In this document: piece by piece, positions 1-6,471 of the stretch
How the letters are laid out: every line of letters starts with the position of its first letter
How positions within the stretch are numbered: the first letter of the stretch is position 1
NCBI GenBank assembly: GCA_016926315.1
Contig: JAFGOU010000306.1
Location: forward strand, 1-7,211
Source of the DNA: Chitinispirillaceae bacterium
Lineage (GTDB): Bacteria; Fibrobacterota; Chitinivibrionia; Chitinivibrionales; Chitinispirillaceae
Direction of reading: 5' to 3'
DNA length: 7,211 bases
The notes under the pieces: model-generated
What the model was told of the DNA's origin: nothing
Database searches by the model: none
What the model saw: the letters and a program-made list of their open reading frames with translations, nothing else
Translations under genes and position numbers: made by a program

Positions 1-1118
1 GGTGCGCCGATGGCCCTGCCGGCGTTCACTGCGGCATCAACAAGGCCGTCGATGATTGACGAATTGGGAAAGACCGGGGCAAGCGGCGCAAGGGAGGACG
101 GGGCGGCGCGTGAATCGACCGCGGCGCGGAGCCATTGCAGAAGCGCGGCATCCTGCGCCCCGCGGCTGCCGGCGCGTACCGAAGCCGCCGGGATTTTTTC
201 GGCCGTGGCAAACGCGTCGAGTGCGCGCAGGGCATGCAGCGGAACGTTTCCCCGGTCGACAAAGAGCTGTTCGAGCACGCTTGCCGGTATGGAAAGGAAC
301 ACCCTGCTCGTTGATGCCGCGTTCCACGACGCCAGTTCGCGTCCCACGTCAGTCCGCGGTATGAGCGCCAGGGCGGTCTGCTCCGGCCCGCATACCGTTG
401 TCCGGATGATGACGGCGCCTGAGGCCTCGATGGCGGCCGTGAGACGGCCCGCAAGGGCAGGCTCCGCCGCTTCGCCGCCGCCCAGAAAGCGCAGCGCCTC
501 GGCTGCGGTGGAAAAGGAGTAGATGCCGTCGGGCAGAAGTTTGTTTACTAAAAAGAATCTTCCTTCGGCAGGCGAGGCGCCCGGTGCAGCGAGGCTCCTG
601 AAATGTTCGAGGAGTGTCAGCGCGTCTGCGGCCATTTTTTCGCCGCCGCCGGCTCGGGACAGCGCGCTGAGGACCATGCCGAGTTCGACGGCCGCTTTCG
701 GGTCAAGGGATGACAGGCTGGCGGCCACGCTGGAAAACAGCGCTTCGGTCTGCCTGATGAGCGCGCCGTCGGAGGGTCCGGCCCTGAGGGCCGAAACCAT
801 GCGGTCGAGGGCGGATTGCAGTCCCGACCGTCCGGCCAGATCGGAGCGGAGAAACGCGTCGGTAACGGGTTTTCCGGTCTCCCTGGCTCCGGGATCAAGT
901 GCATGGATAGAGAGCCCGTTGCCGCGAGCCTCGATGCCCACCAGCTGCCCCTCTTTCAGGGAGCCGCTGGTCACTTCGACCGTCATTTTTTCCCTTCCAA
1001 GCGCGATGACATAGGTTGACGGGCCGATCCGCCGCTCCACGCGCCCGAAGCCCTCCCGTGGCGCCGAACCGGCAAGGGTATGCACTGTTGCGGTAACAAG
1101 GGTGGGGAAAAAGAGCAT
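1..1118 (-). CDS. Unrecognised protein, N-terminal 372 residues, C-terminus outside window
   Basis: I do not recognise this gene. The minus frame has no stop from the window edge up to the in-frame TAA at 1197-1199, and it lies in the same direction as the trehalose genes, 99 bases after otsAB. Residues about 34-74 look like a small beta-rich unit, alternating hydrophobic residues around a LKEGQ turn, and are followed by an Ala/Leu-rich, probably helical part (about 85-220) and a mixed region (about 225-330). No signal peptide, membrane segment or catalytic motif is evident. The beta unit loosely recalls the N-terminal region of FliK-like hook-length control proteins, but that is a weak impression and no function is assigned. 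The start is uncertain: ATG at 1118 lacks a Shine-Dalgarno; GTG at 1040 has GGGAGGG 10 bases upstream; ATG at 986 has GGAAGGG 5 bases upstream but would cut into the beta unit. The two plus-strand frames opposite have Ser/Ala/Arg-rich shadow composition. Confidence 0.75.
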   Translation of the reverse strand, partial: MLFFPTLVTATVHTLAGSAPREGFGRVERRIGPSTYVIALGREKMTVEVTSGSLKEGQLVGIEARGNGLSIHALDPGARETGKPVTDAFLRSDLAGRSGLQSALDRMVSALRAGPSDGALIRQTEALFSSVAASLSSLDPKAAVELGMVLSALSRAGGGEKMAADALTLLEHFRSLAAPGASPAEGRFFLVNKLLPDGIYSFSTAAEALRFLGGGEAAEPALAGRLTAAIEASGAVIIRTTVCGPEQTALALIPRTDVGRELASWNAASTSRVFLSIPASVLEQLFVDRGNVPLHALRALDAFATAEKIPAASVRAGSRGAQDAALLQWLRAAVDSRAAPSSLAPLAPVFPNSSIIDGLVDAAVNAGRAIGA

Positions 1119-1217
1119 AGGGTTGGGACCGGGGTTAAGGTTCCATACGATACTATAGTAATGGTATCGGAACCGGCATGAAAAAGCTGTAGATTTTTAC
1201 CGGTCGGCCTGCCTGCC
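1119..1217 (-). other. Intergenic gap between otsAB and the unknown gene
   Basis: These 99 bases contain no gene. Reading along the minus strand after the otsAB stop there is no GC-rich stem followed by a T-run, so no intrinsic terminator for otsAB is visible and read-through into the next gene is possible. The notable content is the nested imperfect palindrome at 1139-1174. A -10-like TATAGT (5 of 6 to consensus) lies inside it on the minus strand, but no convincing -35 sits at the proper distance, so a promoter is only a possibility. Confidence 0.5.
1139..1174 (-). promoter_or_regulatory. Nested imperfect palindrome, possible operator or mRNA hairpin
   Basis: The outer arms GGTTCC (1139-1144) and GGAACC (1169-1174) are perfectly complementary. 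The pairing continues with ATAC (1145-1148) against GTAT (1164-1167) if C1168 is bulged out, giving ten base pairs. The loop contains a perfect 10-base palindrome, TACTATAGTA (1151-1160), whose core on the minus strand reads TATAGT, close to a -10 box. It lies 20 to 55 bases upstream of the first possible ATG of the next gene. A dimeric regulator site overlapping a promoter, or an RNA stem-loop in the leader or intercistronic mRNA, would both fit. There is no T-run after it on either strand, so it is not a standard terminator. The symmetry is directly visible; the function is inferred. Confidence 0.35.
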
Positions 1218-3575
1218 TCAACCCTTGATCAAGCGGTCGATGATGTGCGATACGTCGCCCTGGTTGGCAAGGTTGTACTTTGCAAGCGAGGTGGTGATGC
1301 CGATTTTGATGGTGATCGCTTCGGGCGGAAGCGACCGGAAGATGTCTTCGTCGGTCCGGTCATCGCCGATGGCCATGATGAAATCGTACGGCGTGTTTGA
1401 GATGAACTTCAGCGCGGCGCTGCCTTTATCATAGCCGCTTCTTTTTATTTCCACCACCATTTCGCCTTCCAGAACCTGCAGCTTGTTTTCATGGGCGGCA
1501 AGGGTCCGCAGCTCCTCCCGGAGCTCTTTTGCCTTGAGCTGCCCCACCTCGAGAGGCGCATTCCGGTAATGCCAGGCCAGGGAGGAGAATTTTTCCTCGA
1601 TAAACGAGCCGTTGCACCGGTCGGTATACCGCTGGAAAACGGGAATGAATACCGCCTTCCATGTCTGGTCCGGGTCTATGGTGCACAGCCACTCTGCATC
1701 CGGCGATTTCTGGAAGGCGCCGTGTTCGGCGATAAGATGGACGCTGGACGAACCGAACCACTCTTCCAGGAAATTCTTGTCGCGGCCGCTGATGAGTACC
1801 ACGGCGTTGCCCGGTTTTTCCGAGAGTTCCTGAAGCTGTTTGATGGTCCGGCTGCCCGGGACCGCCAGTTCCGGCACCTTTGAAAAGGGGACGAGCGTGC
1901 CGTCGTAATCGAGGAACAGCACCCGCCGGTCGGCGGCCTTGTACCTTGAGACGATGGTTGATTCGACGGCAGGGGAGATCAGGGTTACACGCCGAACATC
2001 CTGCTCCTTTTTTATCGTTTCCATACCGTCCATTATCTCCCGCGCCCAGGTAAAAATGGTGTAGTCCTTGATCCTCTTTTGCATCCGCGCGACGATGACC
2101 GCCCGGTCGCGCAGCGGCATGGTAAGCGCCTTGTTGATCGCCTCGGCGACTTCGATTTTATCGGCAGGGTTGATGAGGAGCGTTTCGCTGAGTTCCGCAG
2201 CCGCCCCGGCCATCTCGCTCAGAATCAGGACACCCTTTTCCGTTACCTGACAGGCCACATACTCCTTTGCGACGAGGTTCATTCCGTCGCGGATGGGGGT
2301 GATGAGACCGACGATGCTGACATCATACAGCGCCACCATCTCGCTGAAGGAGAGCCTTTTATACTGGTAGACGATCGGCCTCCACTCCATGGTGGCGTAA
2401 CGGGCATTGATCCTGCCGACGGCCGTGTCGATGTCACGCTTCATGTTCTGGTACTGGGCGATGGTATCGCGCGACGGTATGACCACCATGTTGAAAACGA
2501 TTTTTTCCTTCCACTCGGGATAGACGTCGAGAAAATACTCGAACGCCTCGAGCCGCTGCAGAAGACCCTTTGAATAGTCCAGCCGGTCAACGGAAAAAAT
2601 CAGTTTTTTCCCGGCCAGGGAGGCGAGGGTTTTTTCCCTTTCAACCGAGACCTCTTTTGCGCTGCGCGCCGCGTCATTGAATTTTTTGAAATCGATGCCC
2701 ACGGGGTAGGCGTCGACCTTTACGACGCGCTCGTCGACCGTGACGCTGTTCATGGTTATTTCATATCCCAGAATTCTCGAAACGGTGCGCAGGAAATACT
2801 GGCTGTAGTCGTAGGTGTGGAACCCGACAAGGTCGGCCCCCAGCATGCCCCTGATTATGGCGTCGCACCACCGCCGCGGTATGCCGCGGAAAATCTCGAA
2901 GGTCGGAAAGGGGATGTGCAGGAAAAAAGAGATGTTCGCCAGGGGGAAATCTTTACGGATAAGATCAGGGAGAAGGAAAAGCTGGTAATCGTGAACCCAG
3001 ATGAGGTCATCGGGCCGGATGATCGACTTGATTTTCTCCGCGAAAATCCTGTTGGCTGTGCGGTAGCTCTCGAAATAACTCTCGTCGTGGACCACCAGCG
3101 AGGGAAAATAGTGAAAAAGCGGCCAGAGCAGGTCATTGCAGAAACCGCCGTAATATTTCTCGTTGATCGCATCGTCGATGACGACCGGAACCAGCTGATA
3201 CCGGTCCGCCGTCTGTGGCTGCAGGTGTTGGTGTGCGCCGGTTCCCTCTTTCCCGGTGCGCCGAGGAAGAAAGCTGTTGAGGAGCTTGAGGAACAGGTTT
3301 TTCCGGGGATGATTCTCATCGCGCAAACCGGCTTCACCTTTGCCTACCCAGATGATGTGCCTGAAGAGCTCCGGTCCGCCTTCAGCCGCAATCTTTTCCG
3401 AAAGAGCGGACATGGCGGACACCAGGCCGCCGGAACTCTGTTCGTAGAAGGTCCCGCCCTCTCTTTCCGCAGTCTTGAATGGCAGCCGGTAGGAGACGAC
3501 CACCAGGCGCCTGAACCTGGCCGGCGGCGACTGCTGCATCCGGGGAGCCCTTTGATCGTGGACATTGTCAGGCAT
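1218..3575 (-). CDS. otsAB: Bifunctional trehalose-6-phosphate synthase / trehalose-6-phosphatase (OtsA-OtsB fusion)
   Basis: This cytosolic 785-residue fusion should make trehalose-6-phosphate from UDP-glucose and glucose-6-phosphate and then dephosphorylate it to trehalose. Residues about 22-500 are a GT20 synthase: SSGGL at 47-51, the Y142/W151 pair in YYGGF-LLW, WVHDY with D196, FLHIPFP with H220, RLDYSKG at 331-337 and RDGMNLVAKEY at 429-439. After a linker, residues about 550-785 are a HAD-type phosphatase: DYDGT with D556 and D558, LISGRD, AEHGAF, and GDDRTDED with D738, D739 and D742. All core residues of both halves are present, so both are probably active. Departures: the usual VSNRLP reads VSYRLP (Y29), the usual GW[SP]G reads GKGE (78-81), and there is an added segment at about 85-122. 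ATG at 3575 is preceded by GGGAG at 8 bases spacing. Co-directional with treY, 97 bases downstream of it. Confidence 0.97.
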   Translation of the reverse strand: MPDNVHDQRAPRMQQSPPARFRRLVVVSYRLPFKTAEREGGTFYEQSSGGLVSAMSALSEKIAAEGGPELFRHIIWVGKGEAGLRDENHPRKNLFLKLLNSFLPRRTGKEGTGAHQHLQPQTADRYQLVPVVIDDAINEKYYGGFCNDLLWPLFHYFPSLVVHDESYFESYRTANRIFAEKIKSIIRPDDLIWVHDYQLFLLPDLIRKDFPLANISFFLHIPFPTFEIFRGIPRRWCDAIIRGMLGADLVGFHTYDYSQYFLRTVSRILGYEITMNSVTVDERVVKVDAYPVGIDFKKFNDAARSAKEVSVEREKTLASLAGKKLIFSVDRLDYSKGLLQRLEAFEYFLDVYPEWKEKIVFNMVVIPSRDTIAQYQNMKRDIDTAVGRINARYATMEWRPIVYQYKRLSFSEMVALYDVSIVGLITPIRDGMNLVAKEYVACQVTEKGVLILSEMAGAAAELSETLLINPADKIEVAEAINKALTMPLRDRAVIVARMQKRIKDYTIFTWAREIMDGMETIKKEQDVRRVTLISPAVESTIVSRYKAADRRVLFLDYDGTLVPFSKVPELAVPGSRTIKQLQELSEKPGNAVVLISGRDKNFLEEWFGSSSVHLIAEHGAFQKSPDAEWLCTIDPDQTWKAVFIPVFQRYTDRCNGSFIEEKFSSLAWHYRNAPLEVGQLKAKELREELRTLAAHENKLQVLEGEMVVEIKRSGYDKGSAALKFISNTPYDFIMAIGDDRTDEDIFRSLPPEAITIKIGITTSLAKYNLANQGDVSHIIDRLIKG

Positions 3576-3583
3576 GTTTTTTA

Positions 3584-3588
3584 CTCCC
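3584..3588 (-). promoter_or_regulatory. otsAB ribosome-binding site GGGAG
   Basis: GGGAG on the minus strand lies 8 bases before the ATG at 3575, with an A-rich spacer. It supports this ATG over the in-frame ATG at codon 13, which lacks an equally good site. Confidence 0.75.
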
Positions 3589-3590
3589 GG

Positions 3591-3606
3591 CGGCCTGGGA
3601 AGGCCG
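3591..3606 (-). repeat. Six-base-pair hairpin directly upstream of the otsAB ribosome-binding site
   Basis: On the minus strand CGGCCT, a four-base loop TCCC and AGGCCG form a perfect GC-rich stem ending two bases before GGGAG. It could affect ribosome access or protect the 5' end of the otsAB part of the message. On the plus strand it is followed by TTGTTTT, which gives it a faint terminator look for antisense transcription, but the stem is short. Function is inferred only. Confidence 0.35.
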
Positions 3607-3627
3607 TTGTTTTCCCACTGTTAAAAT

Positions 3628-3658
3628 AGGTGCTGCCACCGGATACTGATCAGGTGCT
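3628..3658 (-). repeat. Pair of 7-base direct repeats, AGCACCT
   Basis: AGCACCT (minus strand) occurs at 3652-3658 and 3628-3634, 24 bases apart. The CACC of either copy can pair with the single GGTG at 3637-3640, giving two mutually exclusive but weak four-base-pair stems. The repeats are short and may be chance. Confidence 0.2.
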
Positions 3659-3668
3659 TTTTTCCGGA

Positions 3669-3687
3669 GCGGTCAAGCCGTGACCGC
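3669..3687 (-). repeat. Stem-loop spanning the treY stop codon
   Basis: GCGGTCA and TGACCGC form a perfect 7-base-pair stem with a 5-base loop; the TGA of the 3' arm is the treY stop codon. On the minus strand it is followed by TCCGG and a run of A rather than T, so it does not look like an intrinsic terminator. It could slow 3'-5' decay of the treZY message. The pairing is seen directly; the role is inference. Confidence 0.4.
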
Positions 3688-6471
3688 ACGTTCCTCGTTC
3701 GATAGCAGTGCGACCGGCAGGTGTCGTAGCGCGTCGGCCAGTTCGATCCGCCCTTCCGCGCCAGACATCGTCTCATTGGAGAGTTCATTTTTCCACAGGC
3801 CGGGTTTGACGTGCTTGATCTCGATACCGGTATCGTCCCAGACCTCGCTTCCCAGCGGCAAATGGCCCGGCGAGACGAGTTTGGTAAAAAAACGGGGTAC
3901 GATGACGATAATCGACCGCAAATGCTTTCGCCGGAGGAACGCGACACAGTGGCGGCCGTAACGTCCCTGAGAGCGCAACGGTATATAAGAGGTCGATGAG
4001 AAAACATCGGCAAATCGTTTGCGGGCCGCGAGCGCCCGCGCGATAAGCAGCAGTTTTATCTGGCCGTCCCGCCATGACGCGAGCGCTGCGGTCCAGTCAT
4101 CGCCGCATGGTTCTTTGCTGCCATTGGTCAGTGACTCGAGGAGCGCGGCAAGCAGCGCATAATCGACCGGTCTCCGGTTGTCGGGATCGACCAGGCTCAG
4201 GTCCCAGCGCTCCGTCCCCTGGTACAGGTCGGGGACCCCGGGTACCGTGAGCTTCAGCAGGGTTTGCGAAAGGGAGGTGAGCATGCCGTAGAACGCGATC
4301 CGCTCCGCAAAGGTCTGTATGCTTCTGAAAAACGCATTCCCGGCCTGGTCGTTAAGGGTGTCGTTGACGAATGATATCACGGCATCCTCATAGGCGGTGT
4401 CGGGTTGCAGCCACTCGGTATGTACCTTGGCCTCGCGTACCGCTTTGATCATATAGCCGGCAATCCGTTTCTTCCACTCCTCCCGATCATTCGAATCAAA
4501 CGGGAGCGTACCGATGATGGTCTGATAGAAAAGGTACTCGTCGTTTGTATCAGGAACCGAACCATCGAGCGGTTTGAGCGGGGCGTTGAGACTGCGCCAC
4601 TCCTTGACGGCATGCAGCCATTCAACGGGCATTTCGGAGAGGGTGTTGAGCCGGGCCCTTGCGTCTTCGCCCCGTTTTGTGTCATGGGTTGCCGTCGCAT
4701 TCATCGAAAGGGTCTGGTGACGGGCGCGTGAAACGAAAAACGCGTGGAATTCCCTGAGTTGCACCCCGAAGGTCGAGGGATCGGCACCGACATCATTGAG
4801 CGATACCAGCCGGTGGTAACCATAGAGCACGGTATCTTCAACGCCTTTCGCCATGATCGGGCCGGTGAACTGCTGGACGCGCATGCAGAAATCGATCCAC
4901 TGGTTGCGCACCGCTTCCGGCGCGGACCCGTCGAGTCTGAGCAGCATGAATGTTTCGATGAATTTCAGCTCGTAGCGCAGTCCGGGATTGCGCTGCAGGG
5001 CGGCGTCAAGGGCCTGTTTGATATACTCCCGGTCGGCGTCCCTCAGGCCGTTGCGGTCGATGTAGGTGCGGTATACCGGAAAAAAGGTGAGGAACTCCAC
5101 AAACGCCCTGCGCAGGCCGTACAGCGTTATGTCCGCGCCGAACCGGTCTTTGGAAGAGATCGACTTGAGCTGATGCGCCAGATTGTCGATGTCTCCCGCC
5201 ATATGCTTGCCGATGATGAGCCGTTTTTTTTCAATGGAGAGCTCTGAAAAGGTGGAGGTGAGGCCGGTAAACCTGGCGTAAATACGGTCGAAACGTCGGC
5301 GATTGCGGGTGTCGCAGAAGAAGCCATTGATGATGTTCATGGTATCATAGCCGGTGGTGCCATGTACCGGCCAGGTCGGCAAAGATTCGTTTCGGCCGAG
5401 AATTTTTTCCACTACCAGATAGCAATCGCCGGTGCGTTCCCGCAGCCGTTCCACGTACTGCTGCGGATCGCGAAGACCGTCGACATGGTCGATGCGAAGG
5501 CCTTGAATGTATCCCTGTTTCATGAGGTCGAACAGCGTGGCGTGAGTCGCGGTGAATACGCTTTCATCCTCTATGCGAAGAGAAATAAGGTCGTTGATCG
5601 TGAAGAAACGGCGGTAATCGAGCTCTTCGGAGGCCACCTTCCAGAAGGAGAGCCGGAAGTGCTGGCGGGAAAGCAGGTCATCGAGCAGGTTCCGGTTGGA
5701 ATCCGCGTTGAACTCCGCAAGGATGCCGTCGATATGCGAACGGATGCGCTCCTGCGAATCATACAGCTCCCAGAGGATATCTTTTGCAAAGGCAATCTGT
5801 TCCCCGCGTTCGTCGCCCTGGTCGGCGCCGGGAAGGTTTTTCAGCGAATAAAGCACGCCGAAAAACTTGCTCAGGTCCCGGCTGCGGGCGTTTACTTCTC
5901 CGCGCAGGCGGCCGAGCCAGTTCCCGCCAAGGACATCGAAATAGGATTCGACCCTTACCGGAAGGCGGTGGTCGAAGTAGGAGATGTGGAGGCCCTCGCG
6001 GTCGTACCCAAGCGTTATTTCGCCCGAAGCGAGGCACTCACCGTAAAAACCGCCCAGTACCGGGGCCAGGATCCTGCCTTTCAGGGAGTCGTACAGGTGG
6101 TTCCATTCGATGTCGAAGAAATGGGCATAGCGGGACTCCGGTCCGTTTTCCATCACCTCCATGAGCCAACGGTTCTCTTTCGAAAAGACCATGTGGTTGG
6201 GTACGATGTCCTGTATCCAGCCGAGGCCCGCGGCCGCCGCGGCCCGTGCGCAGGCCGCGAACCCATCTTCGCCCCCCAGCTCGGGGTTGATGCGGGTCGG
6301 ATCGGCGACGTCATAGCCATGCGTACTCCCCGTACGCGGGGTGAATATCGGCGAAGCGTAGATATGACTGATGCCGAGTTTCGCGAGATAGGGAATGACG
6401 GCGCGGACATGCTTAAAAGTAAAGGATGGCGTACATTGCAGCCGATACGTCGCCAGGGGGGCATTCGTCAT
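3673..6471 (-). CDS. treY: Maltooligosyl-trehalose synthase (TreY, GH13)
   Basis: TreY converts the terminal alpha-1,4 linkage at the reducing end of maltooligosaccharides or glycogen chains to the alpha,alpha-1,1 linkage of trehalose, in the cytosol; TreZ then releases trehalose. The family signature is complete: YRLQ at 9-12, YASPI at 38-42, STHGYDV at 49-55 and NPELGG at 62-67, DIVPNHM (GH13 region I, 88-94), GLRIDHVDGL with the expected nucleophile D328, VVEKIL with the expected acid E355, TATHDTKRGED with the expected transition-state Asp D597, and PGVPDLYQGTE near 744-754. At 932 residues it is longer than the classical archaeal and actinobacterial enzymes (about 720-775), in line with the longer proteobacterial forms. 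ATG at 6471 overlaps the treZ stop by 4 bases (ATGA) and has AAGGAGG 7 bases upstream. No frameshift or missing key residue was seen. Co-directional with otsAB downstream. Confidence 0.97.
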   Translation of the reverse strand: MTNAPLATYRLQCTPSFTFKHVRAVIPYLAKLGISHIYASPIFTPRTGSTHGYDVADPTRINPELGGEDGFAACARAAAAAGLGWIQDIVPNHMVFSKENRWLMEVMENGPESRYAHFFDIEWNHLYDSLKGRILAPVLGGFYGECLASGEITLGYDREGLHISYFDHRLPVRVESYFDVLGGNWLGRLRGEVNARSRDLSKFFGVLYSLKNLPGADQGDERGEQIAFAKDILWELYDSQERIRSHIDGILAEFNADSNRNLLDDLLSRQHFRLSFWKVASEELDYRRFFTINDLISLRIEDESVFTATHATLFDLMKQGYIQGLRIDHVDGLRDPQQYVERLRERTGDCYLVVEKILGRNESLPTWPVHGTTGYDTMNIINGFFCDTRNRRRFDRIYARFTGLTSTFSELSIEKKRLIIGKHMAGDIDNLAHQLKSISSKDRFGADITLYGLRRAFVEFLTFFPVYRTYIDRNGLRDADREYIKQALDAALQRNPGLRYELKFIETFMLLRLDGSAPEAVRNQWIDFCMRVQQFTGPIMAKGVEDTVLYGYHRLVSLNDVGADPSTFGVQLREFHAFFVSRARHQTLSMNATATHDTKRGEDARARLNTLSEMPVEWLHAVKEWRSLNAPLKPLDGSVPDTNDEYLFYQTIIGTLPFDSNDREEWKKRIAGYMIKAVREAKVHTEWLQPDTAYEDAVISFVNDTLNDQAGNAFFRSIQTFAERIAFYGMLTSLSQTLLKLTVPGVPDLYQGTERWDLSLVDPDNRRPVDYALLAALLESLTNGSKEPCGDDWTAALASWRDGQIKLLLIARALAARKRFADVFSSTSYIPLRSQGRYGRHCVAFLRRKHLRSIIVIVPRFFTKLVSPGHLPLGSEVWDDTGIEIKHVKPGLWKNELSNETMSGAEGRIELADALRHLPVALLSNEERAVTA

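Larger units (their letters stand above)
3576..3672 (-). other. Intergenic gap between treY and otsAB
   Basis: This 97-base spacer has no gene. Reading with the transcripts it holds part of a stem-loop that spans the treY stop, an A-run, two copies of AGCACCT, a short GGTG-CACC stem followed by TATTTT, a CGGCCT-AGGCCG hairpin, and the otsAB ribosome-binding site. No strong terminator or recognisable sigma-70 promoter was seen. otsAB may therefore be co-transcribed with treZY, or driven from a promoter I cannot identify. Confidence 0.5.

Noticed and set aside
10..1014. Two tandem plus-strand open frames split by a stop at 520-522
   Set aside because: Their Ser/Ala/Arg-rich composition is that of a shadow frame. 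The minus strand is open over the whole stretch and co-directional with the neighbours.
2817..3629. A 270-codon plus-strand frame
   Set aside because: It is antisense to the N-terminal half of otsAB and shows no family signature.
5224..5231. Run of eight T (eight A in the treY sense), a possible slippage site
   Set aside because: It encodes EKKR in an intact frame, and there is no stop or alternative frame nearby to suggest programmed frameshifting or phase variation.
6226..6246. Highly palindromic GC stretch (CCGCGG repeats)
   Set aside because: It encodes the Ala-rich ARAAAAAG part of TreY near residues 75-82; alternating GCC and GCG codons explain the symmetry.
6328..6341. CCCCG-TACG-CGGGG hairpin
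   Set aside because: It is inside treY at the conserved TPRTGSTHGYD region and has no T-run; most likely a coding coincidence.
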